Source: Bacillus ectoiniformans
GTDB taxonomy: Bacteria > Bacillota > Bacilli > Bacillales > Domibacillaceae
Assembly (NCBI RefSeq): GCF_016908875.1
Contig: NZ_JAFBES010000006.1
Coordinates: 170,159-234,158, forward strand
DNA: 64,000 bases
Direction of reading: 5' to 3'
The position numbers were made by a program, and so were the translations under genes. This document shows positions 27,129 through 35,862 of the stretch, piece by piece. Under the pieces are notes generated by a model. The model was not told the DNA's origin, did not search any database, and saw only the letters and a program-made list of their open reading frames with translations. Each line of letters begins with the position of its first letter. Position 1 is the first letter of the stretch.

Positions 27129-30100
27129 TCAGCATAAAGGAATTTGAATTTTATGCTCTTGGCCATTTACAACCAAATAACCAAATCCGGGTTGAACTTC
27201 TCCTTCTTTTCTTGTAAAAGGAAGCGTAAATAAGCTTTGTTCTGACTTTTTCATTAAAATCAGCGCCTGGCGAACTTGTTTCACTTCATTTGTCAGGGCA
27301 TCAAAGCCTTTCATGAGTTCACTCGCATTAGCTGCTACAATGATCCGAAACCCTAAATGACTATATTGCTTCATTAAGCGAGCGGTTCGATCGAGCAGGA
27401 TACTGTCGCTCGCTTGCTGATATCTTGATAAACTGTCAATGACCAGAACCATCGGATTAAACGATAATGGGTCTCGGTTTTGCTCGCGAATTGACTGCAC
27501 ATACAGCTGCTCTCTTTCTGATAACAATCTTTCTGCTTCATCCATCCAAGAAATCAAATGTTCTTTCGTTTCTAAGTACGATACTCCATCTTTTCTCGCG
27601 TAGGCTGATAACCCCCGATCAATTCCATCAGAGACAGCAATACCCGCCGTTTCTTGATTCAATAACGACTCCATCATGACTTTTAAAGCATTTGTTTTGC
27701 CTTTTCTTGATTGTCCGATCACCAAGCAATGAGATCCCGAAGTTAGATCAATAAAGACAGGAGTAACAAATTCTTCTTCCAGTCCAATTGGCAGCTGCCC
27801 CGTTTTTTTCGTTGTCATATACGAATGATGGAAGCTTTCTAATGATAAATTAGATGGAAGCATAGGAACAGATTCCGGCAACTTCATATTTTTATATAGT
27901 TCTTGCCGCTCTTTAATCTCCATTTTGATTTGCTGATTGATGTCTAAGTCGTCTTTCCCTTCAGCAGGCAGATAGATTTGGGTTAAATAGGCCTTCTCCT
28001 TTTTTATAAGCGCCCGGCCTGGAATTGGTTCGATCTCATAAGGCGGTTTGCCAATCAGTGTATAGGTCTCTGTTGAATCCATTAAATAGTGAACCACTTT
28101 TGTTTTTAAGTTATTCATTAACGGCTGGCGTACCGACTGAATTCTAGTAGCCGTAAAAATCATGAATATACCTAGGGATTGCCCATCGCGGGCGAACTGC
28201 GTCATTTGTAAATCAATCTCCTGCATTTCCTCTTTCACGGCATCAAAATTATCAACAGTGATGAAAATAACTGGAAGCTTTTCCGCACTTACTTGATTGT
28301 ATAGCTTGATGCTTGAGACTTCTGCTTCAAGAAACAGTTCTTTGCGGCGTTCGATCTCCTGTCTCATTCTTCGCATAAACTTTTCTATTTTACGGATGTC
28401 GTCATAGCGGAAATAGTCTCCCGTATGAGGCAGCTGTCTAAGCGGAAGGAGTGCGCTGTTTCCGAAATCAAAAATATAATAGTGCAGTTGTTCCGGCGTA
28501 TGATGAGCAGCGAAATGTAACAATAAAGACATGACTGTCATCGATTTTCCATAGCCTGAGGAACCGAAAATGCCTATATTGCCGTCCTCAAGCCATTGAT
28601 AGGAATAAGGAGTCTGACTTTGCTGTTCCGGTTCATCTTTTAAGCCGATAGCAAAACGGTCTTCACTTCGTATTAATTTAGCTGTGCCTCCTATGCGCTC
28701 AGGCAGCGGAGGCAGCCACGGACTTGATAGCGACTGAACATCTAGAATTTTTTGCGATTTAACAATTTCAGAGACAACCGCTTCCATCTCTGTCATTTGT
28801 AATTCCTTATTTTGCACATGATCTGCCGCTATGGTTGAAAGCGGAATTAACCCTAGATCTGTTACGAGAGATATTTCACTTTCCGATTCAATCGAGTCTT
28901 CTAAATAAGGCGCACCGCTCCAAGCCGATTGAAACAGTTCATACACCTCATTGTTTCCGACCTGTAAAATTCCACGGCCCGTTTCTGTAATATTTGCCGC
29001 ATCTCCATTTTTTAAGATCTCTTTACTGTCGCTCGCATCCTGCACTTTTAACGCGAGACGAAAACGCGCATTACTCCAGATTTGATCATCTATAATTCCG
29101 CCAGGCTTTTGGGTAGCTAGAATGAGGTGGACACCGAGACTTCGGCCAATTCGCGCGGCACTGACAAGCTCTCTGATAAATTCAGGCTCTTCACTTTTTA
29201 ACTCGGCAAATTCATCAGAAATAATAAATAAATGCGGCAGGGGCTCTTCCGTTTCTCCCGCTTTGTAAAGATTCGTATAATCATTGATATGATTAACGGC
29301 ATATCGGTCGAATAGCCGCTGGCGTCTTTTCAATTCACTGTTTAAAGATGCAAGCGCTCTTTTACTAAAGTTACGGCTGCCTTCAATATTTGTAATCGTT
29401 CCTAATAAATGCGGCATCCGTTTAAACGGCTGAGCCATTCCCCCGCCTTTATAGTCGATTAACAAGAAAGCTGCTTCATGGGGATGAAAATGAACGGCAA
29501 GCGACAAGATGAACGTCTGCAGCAATTCACTTTTTCCCGATCCAGTCGTTCCAGCTACCAATCCATGTGGACCATGTGCTTTCTCATGCAGGTTTAACAT
29601 CACCGCATCTTTTTTATTTTTCAACCCAATGGGAACAGCCAATGTTTTAGAAGATTGGTTGGTGTTCCAGTTGTCAATGATCGGGAGCTCTTCTGCCTGT
29701 TTCACTTTCATCATTTCTAAAAATGATATTTTATTCGGAATCGAGTTATCCATTCCTTTTTGATGGTTGAGTGAATGAAGCAGACGCGCGAAACGTTCAT
29801 TTCCCTCCACTTGATAAGGGTCTAGCCTAAACGGCTGACGAACCGCTTTGCCTTGTTCAATTAGTATTTCTCCCTCTTGTTCATTGACATAGCGAATCAG
29901 CGTATGAATGTGTTCAAACAAGCTTTCTTTCGTTTCAGCCGTAAATATAGAAGTTATACCTAGTCCCAACTTACCGCCTTCAAGATATTCCAAAATCGCA
30001 TGCTCAGAAATCAGCTGGCGGTTCGTGACAAAAAATACGTAATGCGGTGCAAATTTCTTTTTATCTTTCTCTTCATCTAGATCTCTTTCTCTTAATACCT

Positions 30101-31580
30101 CATAGATGGAGGAAAGGAGCTGATCTCTTGTCTCTTCATTATAAACAAGTCCCTTCGCATACGAATGAGGCAGCTGAAAGTGAGGCAGCCATTTCACCCA
30201 TTCCCATTCTTGGTACTCCTCCTCGTGGAAGATCGCCACAAAGCGGACGTCATGATAACTTTGAAAAAAAGCCAGCTGGCCAATCCATTGACGAATTTCA
30301 CTTTTTACGACTTTCTCTTTTCCTATTAATCCGATCGAACCATCTGATAGATCGGCAGAAAGCGGCACGTTTCTAACGAGAGAATAATAGTCAGCGATTT
30401 CTTGTGATTCTTCGAGCAGCTGATCCATTTCCCGATTCGCTAAATCTTGAGTGCCGGACATGATTTCATAACTTGCGGGGATATCTGATCTCCCAATTCG
30501 GACCGATAAAAAATCTGGGCTATCAAATGTTTTTTCCCAAATTCGCCCGTCTACTTTTTCAGTCATCTCTTTCATCTTTTCAAATGAAGGGTAATGATAA
30601 TAAAGTATGCGAGATTGCTCTTCAGATAAGTCTTGTAATTCATGCCTTTTTTGCTCTAAATAGTTCGTGTAAATTCGATGACGTTTTTCTTTACTTTCTT
30701 TTCTTTGCTTTTTGTCTTTAAAGTATTGCACGGTTGAGGTGACAAGTGTAGTTGCAAACATCACTACAGAAATTAATAAAAACAATCCCCTCGGCTGAAT
30801 GATCGCAATGATTCCCATGACGAGGAGCATCATGAGCGGCGGTAAGATCATTAGCCATAACCCTCTAGACTGATTGTCATGTTCTTGAGTAGGAAAAGAA
30901 AATGTGACCTTATTCTTTGGCAGTTCATACATCATGCGAGGGATTCTGCGAAAGTCAGGGTACTTCATTTTCGTGTCTGAAGAAGGCAGAGTCATCTCCG
31001 GTAAATCTGTATGAATCTGATCTGGCGAGTAAACCGCCAGAACATCTGCTTCAGCTATTTGCAGTTCTAAAAATGGCAGCTGCACGTAGTCACCTGTCTT
31101 TAAAGCAGTTACGCCTGAAATCGAGAGGCCATTGACATAGACAGCCGTCTTTTGTTTCGGAATGACACTCCACTCATTGTTAATAAATACCAATCGGCAA
31201 ACACTTGCTGAATCGGGCTCTTCCTTCTTACTTATGACATAACGACCCTGTTCTTTAACGAGCGAGATATTCTGTTGATTTCCACAATAGTAATAAGACA
31301 CTGGGAAAGTTTCTGCTTCTAAAAACAAATGAAGCTGATAGGCACCCCGCTCAATCGTAAAGCCTTCATCAGGATGAATCTCTCCTGCTTTTTCTTCTCC
31401 TACATAGATGTCCCATGACCCCTGGGCGGCTGACTGTAAAAGTTCCACTTCGATTCCTGCAGCAGTCAGATGAGAAAGAGTAATATGCTTCTTGCTGTCT
31501 CTCCCAATAGTCAGACGCTCTTTATCTCGTAAACAAATATGCTCAAATGTTTGCTGATCATATATCCAAAGCCTGCTCAT
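27129..31580 (-). CDS. essC: Type VII secretion ATPase EssC (YukBA-like)
   Basis: 1483 residues. N-terminal FHA-like domains (~1-230) are followed by two membrane helices (~240-285). Three FtsK/SpoIIIE ATPase domains come next: Walker A G-T-T-G-S-G-K-S (~675), G-S-S-G-Y-G-K-S (~1010) and the degenerate G-Q-S-R-K-G-K-T (~1292). Walker B-type L-F-I-I-S-D-E-F follows the first. This is the motor of the type VII system, which recognises WXG100 substrates. It matches the single-chain form of S. aureus EssC in length. It begins within the ATGA overlap with essB, so translation is coupled. Confidence 0.95.
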   Translation of the reverse strand: MSRLWIYDQQTFEHICLRDKERLTIGRDSKKHITLSHLTAAGIEVELLQSAAQGSWDIYVGEEKAGEIHPDEGFTIERGAYQLHLFLEAETFPVSYYYCGNQQNISLVKEQGRYVISKKEEPDSASVCRLVFINNEWSVIPKQKTAVYVNGLSISGVTALKTGDYVQLPFLELQIAEADVLAVYSPDQIHTDLPEMTLPSSDTKMKYPDFRRIPRMMYELPKNKVTFSFPTQEHDNQSRGLWLMILPPLMMLLVMGIIAIIQPRGLFLLISVVMFATTLVTSTVQYFKDKKQRKESKEKRHRIYTNYLEQKRHELQDLSEEQSRILYYHYPSFEKMKEMTEKVDGRIWEKTFDSPDFLSVRIGRSDIPASYEIMSGTQDLANREMDQLLEESQEIADYYSLVRNVPLSADLSDGSIGLIGKEKVVKSEIRQWIGQLAFFQSYHDVRFVAIFHEEEYQEWEWVKWLPHFQLPHSYAKGLVYNEETRDQLLSSIYEVLRERDLDEEKDKKKFAPHYVFFVTNRQLISEHAILEYLEGGKLGLGITSIFTAETKESLFEHIHTLIRYVNEQEGEILIEQGKAVRQPFRLDPYQVEGNERFARLLHSLNHQKGMDNSIPNKISFLEMMKVKQAEELPIIDNWNTNQSSKTLAVPIGLKNKKDAVMLNLHEKAHGPHGLVAGTTGSGKSELLQTFILSLAVHFHPHEAAFLLIDYKGGGMAQPFKRMPHLLGTITNIEGSRNFSKRALASLNSELKRRQRLFDRYAVNHINDYTNLYKAGETEEPLPHLFIISDEFAELKSEEPEFIRELVSAARIGRSLGVHLILATQKPGGIIDDQIWSNARFRLALKVQDASDSKEILKNGDAANITETGRGILQVGNNEVYELFQSAWSGAPYLEDSIESESEISLVTDLGLIPLSTIAADHVQNKELQMTEMEAVVSEIVKSQKILDVQSLSSPWLPPLPERIGGTAKLIRSEDRFAIGLKDEPEQQSQTPYSYQWLEDGNIGIFGSSGYGKSMTVMSLLLHFAAHHTPEQLHYYIFDFGNSALLPLRQLPHTGDYFRYDDIRKIEKFMRRMRQEIERRKELFLEAEVSSIKLYNQVSAEKLPVIFITVDNFDAVKEEMQEIDLQMTQFARDGQSLGIFMIFTATRIQSVRQPLMNNLKTKVVHYLMDSTETYTLIGKPPYEIEPIPGRALIKKEKAYLTQIYLPAEGKDDLDINQQIKMEIKERQELYKNMKLPESVPMLPSNLSLESFHHSYMTTKKTGQLPIGLEEEFVTPVFIDLTSGSHCLVIGQSRKGKTNALKVMMESLLNQETAGIAVSDGIDRGLSAYARKDGVSYLETKEHLISWMDEAERLLSEREQLYVQSIREQNRDPLSFNPMVLVIDSLSRYQQASDSILLDRTARLMKQYSHLGFRIIVAANASELMKGFDALTNEVKQVRQALILMKKSEQSLFTLPFTRKEGEVQPGFGYLVVNGQEHKIQIPLC

Positions 31581-32878
31581 AAGCTTTTCTCCTTAGGCTG
31601 GGCCGGTGCCGGTGTTTGTGCTGGCTGGGCTGCAGGAGGAGCGGGCTCGGCTTGTGGTTCACTTATCTGCTGCTTCTCTTTCTGTTCTTTCTCCTGCTGT
31701 TCTTTTAGCATTTTTTCTTCCTCTTCTTTTTCCTTTACATACTCATTTAACTCTTGCTCAATCACTTCAATTTCTTTCTGTTTTTCTTCACTGGACAAGC
31801 TTTCATTGGCTTTGATTTCTTCTTTCAGTTTTATCAAGCCGTACATAGTCAATTCTCTGTCTTCAAGATCACGGGCTTGATCAATCGCTTCCTGATTCAT
31901 CCCTCTGCCAATATATATCCAATATAGAAAGTAAGCGGGATCTGTTTGCAGAGTCATTGTCTTTAGAACATTTTTCTTTTGGTTCTCCATCAATGATTCA
32001 TTGACAAGGTAAGAGGAAGCTAATTCATATTGAACGATATACGGCATGGATTCTGCTTCATATTCATCGAGCGTTTCGATCACTTGGCTATATTTCTTAT
32101 TAAGAAAATGTTCCCCGCTTTCAACAAAGGCTTCTTGTTTAGGCGCTAAAATAAACATTGAATACAGCGTGTAAATAAAAACAGGAATGAGTATCACCGT
32201 TGCACCATAAAACAGAGACCGTTGAATCTTCCATTTTTTTTGCGGGATATGTATTAACGATTTCTCTTGTTCTTCTAACTTCTGTATATATCCACTGACC
32301 ACTCCTGTCAGCTCATGCCAATTCTCCGCCGCTAATAGATCGGCAGCTGCAGCAGACAGTTTAATTGTTCCTTGAAAACGCAAATAGTCATTAAACTTGT
32401 GCTTATCGTCTATAATAGCCGCGAGTGTAGCTTTCACTTCACTAAATAAATCGTTCTCTTCTCTTTCGTATGGAGGAAGGCTGTCTATGACTCCATAGTG
32501 AAGAAAGTAAGGCGTGAAACTCGAATCAAACATAATATTTTCAGGACACACAACCGGTATTAAACGGTGATAAGAATGTCTTTGCACTTTTTTTATCAAT
32601 TGATCCATAAAAATCCATTTTGCTATATCCGGTTTGGAGTGAATAGCTTGAAACTGAGAGAAATAAGACGGAGGTTGTACGTTGAGAATGATTTCGTCTT
32701 CATTCGATTCAATCTTTTTATTCAACTGTGGATCTGCTTCTACAATCATATTAATTTCTAATGCCTGCTCCAATTTTAAGCGGGCTTTTTGAAAAATAAA
32801 ATCATAGCCTCCCGTATGAGGACGCCTGATGTTCCCTTCTATTCTATTTTCTAAATAAGACGGGTGATTTTCTTTCAT
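31577..32878 (-). CDS. essB: Type VII secretion protein EssB (YukC-like)
   Basis: 433 residues. Residues ~1-205 form the cytosolic pseudokinase domain, one membrane helix lies at ~221-243, and the outside part (~245-400) is the dimeric helical domain. The C-terminus is a glutamate/lysine-rich coiled coil followed by a proline/alanine/glutamine-rich tail (last ~30 residues), which is variable in the family. EssB is a structural core of the secretion complex. AAAGGAG lies eight bases before the ATG; the stop codon overlaps the essC start (ATGA). Confidence 0.92.
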   Translation of the reverse strand: MKENHPSYLENRIEGNIRRPHTGGYDFIFQKARLKLEQALEINMIVEADPQLNKKIESNEDEIILNVQPPSYFSQFQAIHSKPDIAKWIFMDQLIKKVQRHSYHRLIPVVCPENIMFDSSFTPYFLHYGVIDSLPPYEREENDLFSEVKATLAAIIDDKHKFNDYLRFQGTIKLSAAAADLLAAENWHELTGVVSGYIQKLEEQEKSLIHIPQKKWKIQRSLFYGATVILIPVFIYTLYSMFILAPKQEAFVESGEHFLNKKYSQVIETLDEYEAESMPYIVQYELASSYLVNESLMENQKKNVLKTMTLQTDPAYFLYWIYIGRGMNQEAIDQARDLEDRELTMYGLIKLKEEIKANESLSSEEKQKEIEVIEQELNEYVKEKEEEEKMLKEQQEKEQKEKQQISEPQAEPAPPAAQPAQTPAPAQPKEKSL

Positions 32879-32891
32879 GAGTCAGACTCCT

Positions 32892-33131
32892 TTATAGTAT
32901 TTCCAATCTGTCACCTGACGTGATACCGCACTCTGCTAGCGTTCTGTTGCCTGAGAATACTTTATCTTTATTTACAACTCTTACCCAGCAGCCTGTTCTT
33001 GGACTTTCCTCAATTTTCTTTACTTCCCATGCGATTTCTGCCACCTTTTTAATAGGCAGATAATTTGAAAGACGAAGGTCCAGCTTTTCTTTCTGATAAT
33101 TTCTTAAGTCAATTGTTAGTTGAATATACAT
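32892..33131 (-). CDS. esaB: Type VII secretion ubiquitin-like protein EsaB (YukD)
   Basis: 79 residues in a beta-grasp (ubiquitin-like) pattern: I-Q-L-T-I-D-L-R-N, then the helix V-A-E-I-A-W-E-V, and the C-terminal strand G-D-R-L-E-I-L. YukD/EsaB is a small cytosolic regulator or assembly factor of the type VII machine. There is no C-terminal diglycine, as known for this family. AAGGTG lies eight bases before the ATG. The gap to essB is 13 bases; the gap to esxA is 82 bases and contains a terminator-like hairpin. Confidence 0.92.
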   Translation of the reverse strand: MYIQLTIDLRNYQKEKLDLRLSNYLPIKKVAEIAWEVKKIEESPRTGCWVRVVNKDKVFSGNRTLAECGITSGDRLEIL

Positions 33132-33151
33132 TCTCTCTTCACCTTCACATG

Positions 33152-33190
33152 AAAAAAAGCGCCAAAATCTTTGTTAGATTACAGCGCTTC
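33152..33190 (-). terminator. Attenuator-like hairpin between esxA and esaB
   Basis: AAGCGC (33157-33162) pairs with GCGCTT (33184-33189), and AATCT (33166-33170) with AGATT (33176-33180) inside it. On the minus strand the outer stem is followed by TTTTTT. It lies inside the operon, so read-through should set the ratio of EsxA to machinery. Confidence 0.7.
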
Positions 33191-33213
33191 TTTCTTTTTC
33201 AAAATTACTGTAT

Positions 33214-33507
33214 TTACCCGCGAATTTGGCTGGCAATTTGGTGATCAGTTTCTTCAAGCGTGTTTGCAGAGCTGCTTAACTGCTGCGATACTTCATTTAA
33301 CAGGACAGCCATTTTTACGAAAGATGGACGCAATTCTTGATATTGCTGGGCAAATGCTTCACTTGAGGCCCCTTCCCACACTTCACGCAAATGATTGCTC
33401 ATTGTATCTAATCGACCCACTAAATCATTTACATTCGCACTCTCTTGATTATATTGACCTGCAGTAGAACGTAATTCTTCTGGAGTTAAACGAATAATTC
33501 CTGACAT
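33214..33507 (-). CDS. esxA: WXG100 secreted protein EsxA (YukE-like)
   Basis: 97 residues, the exact WXG100 size. The sequence M-S-G-I-I-R-L-T-P-E-E-L-R, W44-E45-G46 at the hairpin turn between two helices, and the tail A-S-Q-I-R-G closely match B. subtilis YukE. It is the small dimeric substrate and probable component of the type VII system. The start at 33507 follows AGGAGGG by seven bases; the frame upstream is open but has no site. It heads the operon and is preceded by a sigma-A-type promoter. Confidence 0.95.
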   Translation of the reverse strand: MSGIIRLTPEELRSTAGQYNQESANVNDLVGRLDTMSNHLREVWEGASSEAFAQQYQELRPSFVKMAVLLNEVSQQLSSSANTLEETDHQIASQIRG

Positions 33508-33540
33508 ATAATAACCCTCCTGATCATTCAAATTACTATA

Positions 33541-33570
33541 ATTGTAATGGTTTCATTTTCCAATCGTCAA
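33541..33570 (-). promoter_or_regulatory. Sigma-A promoter of the type VII operon
   Basis: On the minus strand TTGACG (33565-33570) and TACAAT (33541-33546) are 18 bases apart, one mismatch each from consensus, 34 bases before the esxA start. The upstream ~150 bases are A/T-rich. Confidence 0.65.
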
Positions 33571-33717
33571 TAAACGCTCACACATTTGGAAAAAACGAGG
33601 AATTAGTAGTAATCGCAATGAAAGAAATAAAGGTTTTTTACATATTTTCTAGTTTTTTATAACCATCCTTTTTTCCTCATAAATACCCTCTAGGTTATAC
33701 TGCTTACTTTTATAACG

Positions 33718-33748
33718 AAAAACCCCCTGGCTTCTGCCAAGGAGTTTT
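33718..33748 (-). terminator. Terminator of the HAD phosphatase gene
   Basis: AACTCC-TGGC/GCCA-GGGGTT arms with a 4-base loop and a TTTTT tract on the minus strand, just past the stop at 33765. Confidence 0.8.
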
Positions 33749-33764
33749 CACAATTGTGATCACG

Positions 33765-34388
33765 TTAAGCGAGCACGGTCAGTATTCCATCAGGGGAGCT
33801 AGCTGTGAAGTCGGGGAGTGCTTTTAACGCAACTTCTTCATCATCATATCCCCATTCTGCCCAAATGACTCTCACACCCGCTTTTTTGCAAGCAATAATA
33901 TCCCGTTCTTCATCGCCGACATAGATTGCTTCTGATGTTTTTGTTTTTGTTTTCTTCAATAGTTTTTTAATCATTTTATCCTTCGTAAAAATATGTTTAG
34001 AACAAAGGATTTCATCAAAATAATTCATTTGATTAGATTCAAGCGCAGATTCAATAATATCAGTTGCGTTTGAAGAAATAATGGCCAGCTCATAGCCTCT
34101 TGATTTTAATTCAGTCAGCATTTCCTTGATCCCAGGAAAAAATTGAAGGCTTTCTTTAGATTGTCTGACATGCCGGTAAAGCTTAGTGGCAACAAGAGGA
34201 ATATTTCTCATAGGAAACCCCAAATACCTGCATCTATCTGGAATAGACATCTTGCTTAACGCATCAATATCACACGCTTCAACTTTCTTATATCCATGCT
34301 CTAAAGCCAGCTCGTTGTACCCCTTTAAAAAGACCTCTAATGAATTGGCTAATGTGCCGTCAAAATCAAATATTATCAGCTTAGTCAA
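33765..34388 (-). CDS. HAD-superfamily phosphatase (phosphoglycolate phosphatase-like)
   Basis: 207 residues. The HAD motifs are in order: D8-F-D10-G-T-L (nucleophile), I-I-S-S-N-A (motif II), K-D-K-M-I-K-K-L-L-K (motif III lysine), and V-G-D-E-E-R-D (motif IV). A helical cap (~15-80) makes it a subfamily IA phosphatase. Substrate unknown. The start is TTG at 34388 (34386-34388); a GATGGGG/GGGGAG stretch precedes it. It lies upstream, in transcription order, of nothing; it is transcribed toward the esxA promoter region and stops in the terminator there. Confidence 0.85.
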   Translation of the reverse strand: MTKLIIFDFDGTLANSLEVFLKGYNELALEHGYKKVEACDIDALSKMSIPDRCRYLGFPMRNIPLVATKLYRHVRQSKESLQFFPGIKEMLTELKSRGYELAIISSNATDIIESALESNQMNYFDEILCSKHIFTKDKMIKKLLKKTKTKTSEAIYVGDEERDIIACKKAGVRVIWAEWGYDDEEVALKALPDFTASSPDGILTVLA

Positions 34389-34478
34389 TTTACCCCATCT
34401 CCCCTTGTCACTTATATTCCATATTAGTTATTTTACATGCCCATTCATAAAGTATGCCATATTAGACACCTCTGCACG

Positions 34479-34859
34479 TTAAATAGTGATTGAAAATACG
34501 TATACAGCAAACACTAAAATAATAAGAATTAACAAAATAGAGAGTCCCCATACGAGTCGAGCCGGTGAGCGAAAGCACTGATTATTGATGTCATCTCGTT
34601 TGCGCAAATAACTGAAAGTGGATAAAAGAATGGCTGCAATCCCCGTAATAACAGAGATCATCCCTATCGTATTCGCAAGCCAGTCCCCAGCTTTGCCAAA
34701 TGATGTACGCATTGTAAAATGCAAATTGGTGATCAAAAAACCAACGCCGATAATCGCAATGGCTGTTCTCACCCAGGCGAGATACGTGCGTTCATTCGCC
34801 AAATGCTGCTGTATATACTTTGAGTCTGTAGTTGTTTGGTGTTCTTTGTCTTTATCCAA
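34479..34859 (-). CDS. DUF202 (YidH-like) membrane protein
   Basis: 126 residues. The stretch H-L-A-N-E-R-T-Y-L-A-W-V-R-T-A is the hallmark of DUF202, followed by three membrane helices (~33-52, ~65-85, ~100-122). Function unknown; family members are small inner-membrane proteins. The start is TTG at 34859 with AAAGGG about ten bases upstream. It lies 90 bases upstream of the HAD gene on the same strand and may be cotranscribed with it; I see no terminator between. Confidence 0.85.
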   Translation of the reverse strand: MDKDKEHQTTTDSKYIQQHLANERTYLAWVRTAIAIIGVGFLITNLHFTMRTSFGKAGDWLANTIGMISVITGIAAILLSTFSYLRKRDDINNQCFRSPARLVWGLSILLILIILVFAVYVFSITI

Positions 34860-35060
34860 GTCAATTCAACCCTTTCTTCCATTCTAATTTACCATATAAA
34901 AGGGAGCAATATACACTAGGACGTATTTAGATTGCAGAAATCTGAATTTTAGAATAATATATAATTTATTTTCTAGTTCAATAGATGAGAAAAATGAGAT
35001 AATTATTGTGTTTCTTGATATATATTAGTAAGAGAATGATTTGAAAAAAGGAGAATGAGC

Positions 35061-35810
35061 ATGGGCTGGTTTAGCGGAAGTTATGACAACTACCAATTTA
35101 CTATGTTTGCAGCCAGTCATTTAGCTGTGATCGTTTTGCTTATTGCTGCAGTCATTGCGACATACTATTTTCGGCATTCTTTCTCAGCTTCATGGGCAAA
35201 AACGCTAGAACGGCTGTTTGCTTTATCCATCCTATCGGCAGAAGGCATCTACCATATTTGGATGCGGGTCAACGATGATTGGCGCTTAAGCCACGCCTTG
35301 CCTCTGGAGTTATGCAGCATCAGCTTGTTTTTAACCGCCGCACTTTTACTAACCAGGAAAAAGATCTATTACGAAATTGTTCTTTTTACGGGACTGCTTG
35401 GCGCTTCGCAAGCACTATTTACACCATTTCTGCACTTTGACTTCCCGCATTTCCGTTATTTTCATTTCTTCTTTACTCACGTCATTATTTTTTGGACGCC
35501 ATTATATTTTACTTGGACTCAAGGATATCGGCCGACTATTTATTCCGTGGCTAAATTTATGATTTTCCTGCAATTGCTCATGCCTATCATCCTTCTGGTC
35601 AATAAAACAACAGGTGGAAATTATATGTTTTTAAGTCATAAACCTGAGAGTGCCAGTCTGTTAAATATTTTAGGACCCTACCCATTTTACATCCTATCTT
35701 TAGAAATGATCGCTCTGTCATTAAGTTTGCTGATTTGGGTTGTATTTAAACAAAGAAGCAGACAATCACGAACAGAACAGCAAAGCTACGAACACAGTGT
35801 GGGCTCCTAA
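35061..35810 (+). CDS. TIGR02206-type membrane protein (YwaF-like)
   Basis: 249 residues with about seven membrane helices. Characteristic features are the histidine-rich central helices (F-L-H-F-D-F-P-H-F-R-Y-F-H-F-F-F-T-H) and L-P-L-E-L-C-S-I-S-L before them, as in the conserved TIGR02206/YwaF family. Function unknown. The start at 35061 was preferred because AAAGGAG lies seven bases upstream; the ATG at 35055 is too close. It is alone on the plus strand, ending in a perfect terminator. Confidence 0.8.
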   Translation: MGWFSGSYDNYQFTMFAASHLAVIVLLIAAVIATYYFRHSFSASWAKTLERLFALSILSAEGIYHIWMRVNDDWRLSHALPLELCSISLFLTAALLLTRKKIYYEIVLFTGLLGASQALFTPFLHFDFPHFRYFHFFFTHVIIFWTPLYFTWTQGYRPTIYSVAKFMIFLQLLMPIILLVNKTTGGNYMFLSHKPESASLLNILGPYPFYILSLEMIALSLSLLIWVVFKQRSRQSRTEQQSYEHSVGS

Positions 35811-35820
35811 ATGACACAAA

Positions 35821-35856
35821 AAACAGGTACTTTCTTTATGAAAGAAGTACCTGTTT
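35821..35856. terminator. Bidirectional terminator between the YwaF-like and VWA genes
   Basis: A 12-bp perfect stem (35821-35832 with 35845-35856) with a 12-base loop that pairs further (TCTTT/AAAG). It closes two convergent genes. Confidence 0.85.
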
Positions 35857-35862
35857 AGCTAA

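Noticed and set aside
30047..30376. 109-codon plus-strand frame inside essC
   Set aside because: Antisense shadow of a well-recognised ATPase gene.
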